Assembly: GCA_002351725.1 (NCBI GenBank)
Contig: DEHD01000034.1
Location: forward strand, 1-64,000
DNA: 64,000 bases
Origin: Prevotella sp. UBA2809
GTDB taxonomy: Bacteria; Bacteroidota; Bacteroidia; Bacteroidales; Bacteroidaceae
Direction of reading: 5' to 3'
Both the position numbers and the translations under genes were made by a program. A model generated the notes under the pieces. That model was not told the origin of the DNA. It saw only the letters and a list, made by a program, of their open reading frames with translations, and did not search any database. Of this stretch, positions 33,444 to 42,904 are shown one piece after another (position 1 is the first letter of the stretch; the number at the start of each line of letters is the position of its first letter).

Positions 33444-36400
33444 TTAGAATTCGATGTTTAGACCAAGTACAACCTTCTTTGAGGTTGGATAGCCGCCCTT
33501 GTCGATACCCATACCCGAGGTAGCGTTGGTGGCAGCCTCGGGATCGAAGCCTGGATACTTTGAGAAGGTGAAGAAGTCGTCGAGTGAAGCATAGATACGA
33601 GCGTGGCTCAGGAATACCTTATTGATCAGGCTCTTGGGCAGTGTGTATCCCAGCTGAATCTGCTTGATTTTGAAGAAACTGCCATCGTAAACCATGGCGC
33701 TTGAGCAAGCGTATTTGTCCATATTGTTAGCACCTGCGCGAGGCACAGTACCGTTTTTGTTCTCAGCAGTCCAACGGTTATCGTAGAACACTTCTTTCAG
33801 ACGGTTTGAAGCTGCGTAGTCAGGACGGTTGATACAGTTGAAAATCTGATTGCCGTATGAACCTGTTCCGAATACAGTCAGGTCGATGCCCTTATAGGCA
33901 GCTGTGAGGGTGATACCATAGGTGAAGTCGGGGATGGCGTCACCAATGCAGGTCAGGTCGCCGTCAGATACTTTGCCGTCGTCATCCAGATCCTCGAACA
34001 AAGGATTTCCGGTTTCACTGTCGATACCGGCAAACTTATAGCCGCGGAAGTAGTAAACGGGATAGCCCTTCTCGAAGTAGGTAATGGTGTAAGTGTGGAA
34101 GTTGCTACCGCTCAGACGTGTGATAGATGGATCGATGTATGTTACCTTGTTGCTCAGGGTAGAGAGGTTACCGCGGATGCTGTAGTTGAAATCGCCGATG
34201 TGGTCGCGCCAGCCAAGTTCAAACTCGAAACCCTTGTTTTCTACGTTACCGGCATTCATAGGTGAAGTGCTGCCGCCGATGATGAGTGAAGGTGTGGTAC
34301 CCCATACCAGCAGGTCCTTGGTCTTCTTAATGAAGTAGTCGACACCGAAGGTCATGCGACCACCCAGCAGAATGCCATCGAAACCGAAGTTCAGCTGCTC
34401 AGAGGTCTCCCACTTCAAATCGTCGTTACCCATGGTTGAAGGGGCTGCGGCCTGTGTGTAGTTGATGCCTGAAGAGAAAGGATAGAGTCCGCCCAGTGCC
34501 ATGTCGGTACTATAGCTGTAGCCGCCCAGTGCCGAGAGACTACCATTCTGGCCCCAGCTGGCACGGAACTTCAGACTGTCGAACCAGCTCTTGAGCGGTG
34601 CAAAGAATTTCTCTTCGCTCAGTGTCCAACCTACTGATACAGCTGGGAAATAGCCCCAACGGGTTTTCTTAGAGAGCTTCGACAGGTCGGCAGCATCAGC
34701 ACGCAACGAAGCCTGCAGCAGATAACGGCCCATGAAGTCGTAAGAGAGACGACCGAAGTATGAGTACTTGGTGCTCTCGTTAGTCTCGCCGCTTACACCC
34801 TTGGTAGCCGATGCGTTGGCATAGTTCAGATAGTAGAACAGTGGGTCGTTCTTCTTCAAGGCATCTTCGCCATTGGCTGTCAGTGAGCCATTGACATTAT
34901 TGCTTGATGACTTCTGGAACGACATACCAACCATGGCTGTAACGGTGTGTCCGCCGAAAGTCTTCATGTAGTTTGCAAAATTCTCCCACTGATAGTAGAT
35001 AGAGGTAGAAGAACCTGCGCTGAAGTCGAGGAAGTCGCGGCTCTGTACACCGTTGCCATAGAATGGCAGACTGGTACTGCTATTGTTTGAACCTGCCAGG
35101 CGATAACCGAAACGAGAAGTGATGGTGAGCCCCTTTGCAGGAGTAAAGTCACCGTAGATAGAACCGTTGATATTGAATCCCTGATTCTTCGACAGACCGT
35201 TGTCACGCATAATCATAGGGTGATACTGCTCGCCGGCATAGAACTTTGATACTGCATAGTAGTTACCGTTCTCGTCCTGAAGCAGCTGTTTGCCGTTGGC
35301 CTGAGCATTTACCATCTGGTAAGGCAGGTTCTCGGCTGTGTATGTGTCGGGTGTAAGAGGATCAAGCATCAGGATGGATGTGAGCAGTGATCCGTACTCA
35401 TTGTTTGAAGATACAGAGCGTACATCGTATTTCTCAATCTGGTTGGTAGTTCCAACCTTCAACCAGTCCTTAATCTTATATTCAGAGTTAATGGTTGCAG
35501 TGAGGCGCTTGTACACATCAGCGTCGCCCTTAACGATACCATTATTATTAAGGTATGCGAGCGAGAGGTAGTAGTTGCCACGCTCGTTACCACCGGTGAA
35601 TGAAAGGGCGTGCTTCTGCATGTGACCGTGATTGAAAGCAACATCGGTCCAGGCTGTATTAGTCACACCGTCCCAGTTCTTAAGCAGGTAATCCTTTGTA
35701 AAGATGTTACCCTCGTCCATATACTGGATATACTGCTCTGAGTTCAGCATCTTTGGGATGCGAGCCAGACTCTCGTCGGTAAACATAAAGTCGTAAGAGA
35801 TCTTTCCCTGTCCGGGCTTACCTTTCTTAGTGGTGATAAGTACTACACCATTACCAGCCTCGGCACCGTAGATGGCGGCAGAGGCAGCATCCTTCAGAAT
35901 CTCCATCGAAGCAATGGTGCTTGGGTCGATACCGCTGATATTGCTCAGACGTACACCATCGACAACGTAGAGAGGTTCAGAACTTGAATTAGAGGAATAT
36001 CCGCGTACGCGTATAGTAGGCGATGAACCAGGGGCTGCACTCGACTGGATAATCTGTACACCAGAGGTCTTACCCTGCAAAGCCTGTTGTGCGTTGGCAA
36101 TGGTGCGGTTCTCCATATCTTCGGGCTTTACCTGAGAGATGGCACCTGTAACAGAACTTTTTTTCTGTACACCATAACCAACAACAACCACTTCGTCGAG
36201 CACTTTGTTGTCGGGTCTAAGTTTGATGGTCATGCCGTTTTTAGCGGCAGCTTCCTGTGTCTCGTAGCCGATGTAGGTAATCAGAATCATCTTACCCGCA
36301 TTGACGTTAACCGTGAAGTTACCATCAAAGTCGGTGATGGTAGCATTCTTTGGATTACTTTTTTCGGCAACGGTGGCGCCAATGACTGGCTCTCCGTTTT

Positions 36401-36491
36401 CGTCGATCACAGTGCCCTTAATTCCTTGGGCGAAAGATGTTACTGACATGAACAATGCCATCAACATCATTAAAATACTGCTCTTTTTCAT
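33444..36491 (-). CDS. SusC/RagA-family TonB-linked outer-membrane transporter
   Basis: This 1015-residue protein has a signal peptide ending near TSFAQ. A carboxypeptidase-D-like domain (GIKGTVIDENGEPVIGATV, about 23-100) is followed by the DEVVVVGYGVQKK box, the plug domain (AQQALQGKTSGVQI, VRGYSSNSSSEPLYVVDGV, MEILKDAASAAIYG) and a C-terminal barrel ending in VVLGLNIEF. It imports oligosaccharides captured by the SusD at 31839. It is the first gene of the minus-strand PUL and is divergent from the hybrid two-component regulator at 36772, which is its probable activator. Confidence 0.96.
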   Translation of the reverse strand: MKKSSILMMLMALFMSVTSFAQGIKGTVIDENGEPVIGATVAEKSNPKNATITDFDGNFTVNVNAGKMILITYIGYETQEAAAKNGMTIKLRPDNKVLDEVVVVGYGVQKKSSVTGAISQVKPEDMENRTIANAQQALQGKTSGVQIIQSSAAPGSSPTIRVRGYSSNSSSEPLYVVDGVRLSNISGIDPSTIASMEILKDAASAAIYGAEAGNGVVLITTKKGKPGQGKISYDFMFTDESLARIPKMLNSEQYIQYMDEGNIFTKDYLLKNWDGVTNTAWTDVAFNHGHMQKHALSFTGGNERGNYYLSLAYLNNNGIVKGDADVYKRLTATINSEYKIKDWLKVGTTNQIEKYDVRSVSSNNEYGSLLTSILMLDPLTPDTYTAENLPYQMVNAQANGKQLLQDENGNYYAVSKFYAGEQYHPMIMRDNGLSKNQGFNINGSIYGDFTPAKGLTITSRFGYRLAGSNNSSTSLPFYGNGVQSRDFLDFSAGSSTSIYYQWENFANYMKTFGGHTVTAMVGMSFQKSSSNNVNGSLTANGEDALKKNDPLFYYLNYANASATKGVSGETNESTKYSYFGRLSYDFMGRYLLQASLRADAADLSKLSKKTRWGYFPAVSVGWTLSEEKFFAPLKSWFDSLKFRASWGQNGSLSALGGYSYSTDMALGGLYPFSSGINYTQAAAPSTMGNDDLKWETSEQLNFGFDGILLGGRMTFGVDYFIKKTKDLLVWGTTPSLIIGGSTSPMNAGNVENKGFEFELGWRDHIGDFNYSIRGNLSTLSNKVTYIDPSITRLSGSNFHTYTITYFEKGYPVYYFRGYKFAGIDSETGNPLFEDLDDDGKVSDGDLTCIGDAIPDFTYGITLTAAYKGIDLTVFGTGSYGNQIFNCINRPDYAASNRLKEVFYDNRWTAENKNGTVPRAGANNMDKYACSSAMVYDGSFFKIKQIQLGYTLPKSLINKVFLSHARIYASLDDFFTFSKYPGFDPEAATNATSGMGIDKGGYPTSKKVVLGLNIEF

Positions 36492-36550
36492 TGAGATTTA
36501 ATTGTTTTGAGTTAATTGTTAGAAATAAACTTTGGTTTCAAATTCGGTTG

Positions 36551-36558
36551 CAAAAGTA
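36551..36558 (-). promoter_or_regulatory. -7 element of the SusC promoter
   Basis: The complement reads TACTTTTG, a match to TAnnTTTG, 60 nt upstream of the SusC ATG. No matching TTTG -33 box is found, as expected for a promoter that depends on an activator such as the adjacent hybrid two-component protein. Confidence 0.55.
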
Positions 36559-36664
36559 TTATTTATTATTAAAAGGAGTTTTTTTATTCTGTTTTTCGTT
36601 TTTCTGCTTTGTTCAAATCGTGATGGTTGTTTTTCATTTTGTTTAAAAGTTGTCTTATTCGTTC

Positions 36665-36735
36665 ATTTTTTGCTTTTTAACTCCTTTGCTTCTTTACTTT
36701 TTTACCTTTTTACCTCTTTACTTTTTACTTTTTTC
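36665..36735. repeat. CTTTTTAC-type low-complexity repeat upstream of HTCS gene
   Basis: About eight degenerate copies of CTTTTTAC/CTCTTTAC lie directly upstream of the -7 element of the HTCS gene, in place of a -33 box. Confidence 0.6.
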
Positions 36736-36736
36736 T

Positions 36737-36744
36737 TATCTTTG
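36737..36744 (+). promoter_or_regulatory. -7 element of the HTCS promoter
   Basis: TATCTTTG, 28 nt upstream of the ATG at 36772. This supports 36772 as the start rather than the longer open frame from 36532. Confidence 0.6.
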
Positions 36745-36771
36745 CAGCAAATTACAACAATATTGACTAAA

Positions 36772-39700
36772 ATGAAACCTTTTTTATCAGTCTTTACCTC
36801 TGTGGTTTGCGCTATGATGATGCTGGGTTGTCAGCATCAGGGAACGGCTAATGCTAATCTTGATAAAGATGAGGAACACGACTTGGTTGTAGCTCAGGAA
36901 TTGTCGAACTCCCGTGTGCAGTGTATAGCAGAAGATGCTGCCGGGCAGTTGTGGATAGGTACGTTCCGCGGACTGAACCGATACAACGGGCATGAGTATC
37001 ACCAATATTTTTGTACATACGACTCATTAGGACTGCCCGACAACCAGATACAGAGTCTGTTGTGTGATAAGAAGGGGCGCTTGTGGGTGGCCACGGTGAA
37101 TGGCGTGTGCCGGTATACTAAGTATGACAACTTTGAAAATATACCTATGCAGACGGGTAACCGTAACGCCCGGAAACTGTTGATGGATAAAAAAGGGCGC
37201 GTGTTTGTGTATAATGGGATGGAGTTGCTTCAGTATGACGAGCAGCATAACATTTTCCTGTCTAAGATAAACCGTACCATGACCAACCAGTCGTGGGGCG
37301 ACTGTTTTATTGATGCTGCCGACGACATCCTGTTGGCCGGTTCTGACAATCTGCTGATATATAGTGGTGAGACGTTTAAACTCAAAAAGGAAATAAAGGA
37401 TCATAATCACCTTGGATTATACTTCTTTGAACTATTGCCTAATGGGCTGATATTGGCATCGGGTAATGGTACTTTGCTGCTGTTTGATACGAAATCGCAA
37501 CAGCCCATCCCACTGAGTAGTGAGATGATGGATAGGCTTACAGCCCATGGCAGTGTGCTACAGGCTGCCTGCCTGCTGGAGAACAACACCATACTGCTGA
37601 GCACATCGCGCAACGGTCTGTTTGAATTGAATCTGCTGACCCATACGCTGCGTGGTCAGGACGATGCCAACTTTACATTGCCTGTGCCTGATGCATATGT
37701 TACCAAGATATTCCAGGATTCGCGTAAGAATATATGGTTAGGCACATACGATAAGGGTATATTTGCCGATTATTACTATAAAGAGAAATTCGGCGGCAGC
37801 GACAACTATCTTAACCGTGTGATAGAGAACTCATCGGTTCTTGCTGTAGCAATGGACAAACAAGAGAATCTATGGGTATCAACACTGAGGAAAGGACTGT
37901 TTGTGTATCACTCAACCACCCAGAAAGCTGAGCGGATAGACATGGCTGGCCTGCCTGTTGGTGAGAAGAATGCTATTACCCATTTATTCTGCGATCGCGA
38001 CGGACTGTTATGGCTGTCTACCACTAACATCGTGATGAAATGCCAGTATGATGGTACCCGACTGAATATATTGGGGCAGTGGCCTGTGTGGGCAACGATG
38101 GACTTTGAACAGACCGACGATGGAACAGTGTGGGCATCAACCAGTTCAACCTACATTATGGCCTTCCGGCCTGGTGCTAATCAGCCTGAAGCTAAACAGG
38201 CATTCAATGTAGACTTTACTTTCATCCCATCGCTGTTGAAACTTAACGATGGCACCATGCTCATTTCGGCTTTCTATCAGCAGATTATGAAAATGAACCC
38301 GAAGACAGGAAAACTGAGTCAGCAGGAGATACCCGATATGCAGCGATGCATCCGTAAGAGTGTGTATATCCCTACCGATATGCACCAGGATAAGCACGGC
38401 AACGTGTGGATAGGTACAGTGAGCAACGGTCTGTTGTGCTACAACCTACAGACTAACCAGATGAAACGCATCGCAGGACTGTCGTGTTCGGATGTTGGGG
38501 CCATCGAGGAAGACCTGCAAGGCAATCTGTGGATAAGCACCATGAAAGGTCTGAACCGACTGGATGCTAAGACAGGCAGTATTACTGCACTGTATAAGGC
38601 CGACGGACTGGCTGGCGATGAGTTCTGCGACCGTGCTTCGTGCCGACTGCCTAACGGTAGTCTGGTGTTTGGCGGATCAGATGGTGTAACCATGTTCAAT
38701 CCTGCCGAGATAGACACATTGCGAAAGCTCCCGCTGAAGTTTTGTGATTTGAAAATCCACAATCAGCTGGTTCGCCCCATGGCTGACGGTCCTATAGAGG
38801 CCATGCTCGACAGTTGCAGTGAAATCCGCTTAGAGCATAGTCAGAACAGTTTCAGCATTTCATATACGGCACTCGACTTTGGTGAATACGAACGTGTACA
38901 TTATTATTATAAGCTTGATGGATTTGACAGCGACTGGATAGATGCAGGAAATCGTCATGCTGCCGGCTATGCCAATCTGCCATCGGGGCACTATACTTTC
39001 CGAGTGCGTACATCCGACAGTGCCAGTGACGAAGCAACCAGCGATGAGCGCAAGATAAGTGTGATTGTTGAACCAGCGCCGGCGTTCTCGTGGTGGGCAT
39101 GGCTCATCTATCTGACTTTGGCAGCAGCTATTGTCTACTATCTCTATCGCAATGCTCGTCGTGTGGTGGCTGCACGCCGTGCTGCCCGTCAGGCACAGAT
39201 GGAGAAGGAGCAGGAACTGCGTACCAACCAGATGAATATGAGTTTCTTTGCCAATATCGCTCATGAGTTCCGTACCCCATTAACGATGATTGCCGGTCCT
39301 GTGGGACAGTTGGCTAAGAGCGATTCTATTGATGGCGAAGAACGTAGTCTGCTCAGTATTGCCCAGCGTAGCATACAGCGCATGTTTAAGCTTGTGAACC
39401 AGTTGATGGACTTTAATAAGCTGGAGAACGACAGTCTACGCCTAAGTGTGGAACAGATAGATGTGGTGAAACTGATGAACGACATCTGTGATACGTTCGA
39501 GTTTAATGCCAAAGAGAAAGGACTGACGCTGAACCGGTTCGGCATGGAAGACCAGCTGATGGCATGGACTGATGGCGATAAACTGGAAAAGATAGTCAGC
39601 AACCTGTTGTCGAATGCGCTAAAGTTTACGCCACGTGGGGGTAGGATTGATGTGCAATTGGATGTTGTAGACAATAAAGTAAAAGTGAGCGTAGCAGATA

Positions 39701-40797
39701 CAGGAAAGGGAATACCAGAGGAGCAATGTGAGAACATCTTCAAACGCTATTACCAGCTGGATAATCAAACCAAAGCTGTTGTGAACTGGGGAACAGGTAT
39801 CGGCTTGTACTATGCGCGCCGTCTGGCAGAGTTGCATCACGGCAGTCTTACTGCAGGAAATCGTGAGGAAGGTACTGGAGCCGTGTTTACACTGGTGTAT
39901 CCGATGAACGAACAGGCTTATACCGAGGAGGAACGCCGCCCATTGGAAGGCGACGGCGTAGCTGACTACCGTATCGTTGATATGCCACAGTCAGTGAATG
40001 TTCAATGTTCAATGGTCAATGTTCAATTGCAAACAGACGACTCTCGTCCCACGATTCTCATCGTCGACGATGATACAGAGATTATCAACTACATGCGTCT
40101 GCTCTTCTCTAATGATTATCGCTTGATAACCTGTCTCGATGCAGATACAGCCCTGGAGGAGATGCGTGCAGAGGAACCGAATATCGTGCTGAGCGATGTG
40201 GCCATGCCAGGTAAGGATGGCTACCAACTGTGTCAGGAGATCAAACAGGATATCCAACTGAGTCATATCCCCGTCATCCTTGTAACGGCAAAGATAACAG
40301 CCGAGAACCAGGTGGAGGGCCTGAATGTGGGAGCCGATGCTTATGTCACTAAACCTTTCGAACCGGCTGTGCTCTCAGCACTCATCCAGTCGCAACTTAA
40401 GAACCGCGACCGGGTGCGTAAGTTGCTTGCTAAGGCCACTACTACCGAAGACGAAGGCGTGGATAATGCCCTGTCCGAGCAAGATAAGCACTTTATGGAG
40501 GAACTATATAAGCTGATGGAGGAAGAACTGTCGAACTCTGAACTCGATGTCACTCGTATCACTAAGATGCTCTATATCTCGCGTACCAAACTTTATTATA
40601 AGATAAAGGGCCTGACGGGTGAAACGCCCAGTAATTTCTTCCGTACCTATAAACTGAATCGTGCAGCTGAGTTGTTGAAGGGTGGCAAACATACGGTCGC
40701 CGAGATTGCCGACATGACAGGATTCAGTACCCAGAGTCACTTCTCGGTTGTATTCAAAAAGCAGTTCGGTGTAACGCCTACTGAGTATAAGGGATAG
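36772..40797 (+). CDS. Hybrid two-component system (HTCS) PUL regulator
   Basis: This 1341-residue single-polypeptide sensor-regulator starts at ATG 36772; the open frame from 36532 would run through the promoter and repeat. A signal peptide with a possible lipobox (MMLGC) is followed by two seven-bladed propeller repeats (about 40-670, for example GQLWIGTFRGLNRYNG) and a Y_Y_Y domain (about 685-765). The transmembrane helix is at about 772-790. The HisKA H-box has H831 in FFANIAHEFRTPLT, followed by HATPase boxes (NLLSNALKFTP, DTGKGIP). The receiver has D1142 in VLSDVAMPG. A C-terminal AraC-type HTH (about 1240-1341) ends the protein. It senses a glycan fragment in the periplasm and activates the divergent PUL. 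The linker between kinase and receiver contains a TCAATGT tandem repeat. Confidence 0.96.
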   Translation: MKPFLSVFTSVVCAMMMLGCQHQGTANANLDKDEEHDLVVAQELSNSRVQCIAEDAAGQLWIGTFRGLNRYNGHEYHQYFCTYDSLGLPDNQIQSLLCDKKGRLWVATVNGVCRYTKYDNFENIPMQTGNRNARKLLMDKKGRVFVYNGMELLQYDEQHNIFLSKINRTMTNQSWGDCFIDAADDILLAGSDNLLIYSGETFKLKKEIKDHNHLGLYFFELLPNGLILASGNGTLLLFDTKSQQPIPLSSEMMDRLTAHGSVLQAACLLENNTILLSTSRNGLFELNLLTHTLRGQDDANFTLPVPDAYVTKIFQDSRKNIWLGTYDKGIFADYYYKEKFGGSDNYLNRVIENSSVLAVAMDKQENLWVSTLRKGLFVYHSTTQKAERIDMAGLPVGEKNAITHLFCDRDGLLWLSTTNIVMKCQYDGTRLNILGQWPVWATMDFEQTDDGTVWASTSSTYIMAFRPGANQPEAKQAFNVDFTFIPSLLKLNDGTMLISAFYQQIMKMNPKTGKLSQQEIPDMQRCIRKSVYIPTDMHQDKHGNVWIGTVSNGLLCYNLQTNQMKRIAGLSCSDVGAIEEDLQGNLWISTMKGLNRLDAKTGSITALYKADGLAGDEFCDRASCRLPNGSLVFGGSDGVTMFNPAEIDTLRKLPLKFCDLKIHNQLVRPMADGPIEAMLDSCSEIRLEHSQNSFSISYTALDFGEYERVHYYYKLDGFDSDWIDAGNRHAAGYANLPSGHYTFRVRTSDSASDEATSDERKISVIVEPAPAFSWWAWLIYLTLAAAIVYYLYRNARRVVAARRAARQAQMEKEQELRTNQMNMSFFANIAHEFRTPLTMIAGPVGQLAKSDSIDGEERSLLSIAQRSIQRMFKLVNQLMDFNKLENDSLRLSVEQIDVVKLMNDICDTFEFNAKEKGLTLNRFGMEDQLMAWTDGDKLEKIVSNLLSNALKFTPRGGRIDVQLDVVDNKVKVSVADTGKGIPEEQCENIFKRYYQLDNQTKAVVNWGTGIGLYYARRLAELHHGSLTAGNREEGTGAVFTLVYPMNEQAYTEEERRPLEGDGVADYRIVDMPQSVNVQCSMVNVQLQTDDSRPTILIVDDDTEIINYMRLLFSNDYRLITCLDADTALEEMRAEEPNIVLSDVAMPGKDGYQLCQEIKQDIQLSHIPVILVTAKITAENQVEGLNVGADAYVTKPFEPAVLSALIQSQLKNRDRVRKLLAKATTTEDEGVDNALSEQDKHFMEELYKLMEEELSNSELDVTRITKMLYISRTKLYYKIKGLTGETPSNFFRTYKLNRAAELLKGGKHTVAEIADMTGFSTQSHFSVVFKKQFGVTPTEYKG
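39998..40028 (+). repeat. TCAATGT tandem repeat within HTCS linker codons
   Basis: Four imperfect 7-9-nt units (TTCAATGT/TCAATGG) lie between the HATPase and receiver domains and encode the low-complexity SVNVQCSMVNVQL linker. Related TCAAT units fill the spacer at 44366-44398. Confidence 0.7.
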
Positions 40798-40871
40798 GTT
40801 TGTGCAATCGTTTGCTCCCTGTTGTCTGTGGGATTTTATTTGTGATGTGAATAACGTGCCGGTAAAATGCC

Positions 40872-40879
40872 TATCTTTG
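40872..40879 (+). promoter_or_regulatory. -7 element of the GH13 promoter
   Basis: TATCTTTG, 32 nt upstream of the ATG at 40912. It lies just inside the open frame from 40867, so that upstream ATG is not the real start. Confidence 0.6.
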
Positions 40880-40911
40880 CAGCAGAAACAGAGAATAAAC
40901 TAAGAACAACA

Positions 40912-42867
40912 ATGAAACGAATCTTATTAGTAACCGCCATCCTGATGGCAAACGTTTTATCAATGAGTGCAGCAAAAAAGACCGTTATTGACCGTATCGA
41001 ACCCACCGACTGGTATGTAGGAATGAAGAACCCGCAGGTGCAGCTGATGGTGTACGGAAAAGGCATCCGCGATGTTGCAAGTGTAACAACCGACTATCCT
41101 GGTGTGGTTATCGACAGTCTGGTGCGCCTCGACTCGCCCAACTATCTGCTAATCTACATGAATCTGCGTGATGCCAAGCCCGGCATGATGACACTGAACT
41201 TCGGTAAGACCAAAGTGCAGTACCAGCTTAAGCAGCGCGAGATGAGTGGTGATAAGCGTATGGGCTTTACCAATGCCGATGTGCTCTACATGCTTATGCC
41301 CGACCGTTTTGCTCAGGGTGCCAACCATCCCAAGCAGATAAAGGGTATGCGCAACTATGTGGAGGATCGCACAAAACCCAGTCTGCGTCATGGTGGCGAC
41401 CTGAATGGTATCCGTGAGCATCTCGACTATTTCAAGGAGTTAGGTGTCACAGCCCTTTGGTTCACACCTGTTCTCGAGAATGATTCACCCGACTCAAAGA
41501 ACGGCTATTCTACCTATCATGGCTATGCTACTACTAATTATTATAAGGTAGACCCACGCTTTGGCTCAAACGAGGACTATAAACGCCTCTGCGATGAGGC
41601 TCATAAGAAGGGCCTGAAGATTGTGATGGATATGATCTTTAATCACAGCGGCTTTGAGCATCCTTGGACTACCGATATGCCCAGCAAGGACTGGCTTAAT
41701 ACTCCTGAGTGGCTTACAGAGAAGCAGAGCGGTCGTGATCCTATGACAGGCTTTACAGCTAATGCCGATGGCTCTGAGCCTGCAAAGAGCGCTTATCTGC
41801 AGACAAGCTATAAGCTTACACCGGTTGTTGATCCATACGCTTCGGAGATTGACCTCAAGGAGACTGTAGAGGGATGGTTTGTTCCAAGCATGCCCGACCT
41901 CAATCAGCATAATCCTCACCTGATGCGTTATCTCATCCAGAATTCTATATGGTGGATTGAGACTGTTGGCATAGATGGCATCCGTATGGATACCTATCCT
42001 TATGCCTACGCTGACGCTATGGCTCAGTGGCTTAAGGAACTTGATGTGGAGTATCCTAACTTCAATACCGTTGGCGAGACTTGGGTTACAGAGCCTGCCT
42101 ATACTGCCGCCTGGCAGAAGGACTCTAAGATAACACCATCCACCAACACCCAACACCCATTAACCAACACCTATCTCAAGACCGTTATGGACTTCTCATT
42201 CTTCGACAAGCTGAATCAGGCCAAGAACGAAGAGACCGATGGCTGGTGGAACGGCTTTAACCGCCTCTATAACTCGTTTGTTTACGATTATCTTTATCCA
42301 AATCCATCGAGCGTGATGGCATTCATCGAGAATCACGATACCGACCGCTTCCTTGGTAATGGTAAGGATACTCTTGCATTGAAGCAGGCCTTGGCTCTCT
42401 TGCTTACTGTTAACCGCATTCCACAGCTCTATTATGGTACTGAGGTGCTGATGAACGGAACTAAGGAGGTGACAGACGGAAACGTTCGTAAAGACTTCCC
42501 AGGCGGATTCCCAGGTGATGCACATAACTGCTTTACTAAAGAGGGACGCTCTAAGTCTGAGCAGGCTATGTTCTCTTGGCTCTCACGTCTTCTCCACTGG
42601 CGTCAGGGTAATGATGTCATCATTAAGGGTAAGCAGACACAGTTCACTCCATTTAATGGTATCTACGTCATTGCCCGACAGTATCAGAGCAAGACAGCGC
42701 TGACCATTCTGAACGGAACTTCAAAGTCTGCAACATTCGATGTCAAGCGCTATGCCGAAGTCATCGGCAAGACCGCCAAGGCCAAGGATATCCTGACAAA
42801 CAGATATTTTGATTTATCGAAAAATCAAGAGCTAAAAGCTCGCCAGACGATGATACTTGAGTTTTAA
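40912..42867 (+). CDS. GH13 alpha-amylase / neopullulanase-type enzyme
   Basis: This 651-residue secreted enzyme has a signal peptide ending near LSMSAA. An N-terminal immunoglobulin-like domain (about 22-120) precedes the catalytic barrel, as in cyclomaltodextrinase/neopullulanase (SusA-type) enzymes. All four GH13 conserved regions are visible: DMIFNHSG, GIRMDTYP with nucleophile D360, VGETW with acid/base E389, and FIENHDTDR with D476. It cleaves alpha-1,4 (and perhaps alpha-1,6) glucan bonds. A CCAACAC tandem repeat encodes a short loop (about residues 408-420) after region III. It stands alone between the HTCS gene and the convergent GH43 pair and ends at a strong terminator. Its own SusCD partner is not evident nearby. 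Confidence 0.93.
   Translation: MKRILLVTAILMANVLSMSAAKKTVIDRIEPTDWYVGMKNPQVQLMVYGKGIRDVASVTTDYPGVVIDSLVRLDSPNYLLIYMNLRDAKPGMMTLNFGKTKVQYQLKQREMSGDKRMGFTNADVLYMLMPDRFAQGANHPKQIKGMRNYVEDRTKPSLRHGGDLNGIREHLDYFKELGVTALWFTPVLENDSPDSKNGYSTYHGYATTNYYKVDPRFGSNEDYKRLCDEAHKKGLKIVMDMIFNHSGFEHPWTTDMPSKDWLNTPEWLTEKQSGRDPMTGFTANADGSEPAKSAYLQTSYKLTPVVDPYASEIDLKETVEGWFVPSMPDLNQHNPHLMRYLIQNSIWWIETVGIDGIRMDTYPYAYADAMAQWLKELDVEYPNFNTVGETWVTEPAYTAAWQKDSKITPSTNTQHPLTNTYLKTVMDFSFFDKLNQAKNEETDGWWNGFNRLYNSFVYDYLYPNPSSVMAFIENHDTDRFLGNGKDTLALKQALALLLTVNRIPQLYYGTEVLMNGTKEVTDGNVRKDFPGGFPGDAHNCFTKEGRSKSEQAMFSWLSRLLHWRQGNDVIIKGKQTQFTPFNGIYVIARQYQSKTALTILNGTSKSATFDVKRYAEVIGKTAKAKDILTNRYFDLSKNQELKARQTMILEF
42135..42172 (+). 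repeat. CCAACAC tandem repeat within GH13 loop codons
   Basis: Imperfect units CACCAACAC/CCAACAC/TTAACCAACAC encode the loop TPSTNTQHPLTNTY just after the GH13 catalytic Glu. The reverse-complement class (GGTGTTG) occurs at 57763-57800. Confidence 0.7.
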
Positions 42868-42904
42868 ATAATAAATCCCTGCCAATCGGCAGGGATTTAT
42901 TATT
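42867..42904. terminator. Bidirectional intrinsic terminator
   Basis: A perfect 17-bp stem (AATAATAAATCCCTGCC, 42867-42883, with its complement at 42888-42904) surrounds a 4-nt loop. The A/T-rich arms supply a U-tract in both directions. It separates the convergent GH13 and GH43 genes. Confidence 0.92.

Noticed and set aside
36532..36771. N-terminal extension of the HTCS gene
   Set aside because: The 80 extra codons read through the low-complexity repeat and the TATCTTTG promoter element; the signal peptide begins at 36772.
39998..40028. Possible CRISPR-like array
   Set aside because: Units are only 7-9 nt, have no spacers and lie within an open reading frame; it is a simple tandem repeat.
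40867..40911. Upstream ATG for the GH13 gene
   Set aside because: It would place the -7 element inside the coding sequence; a proper signal peptide starts at 40912.
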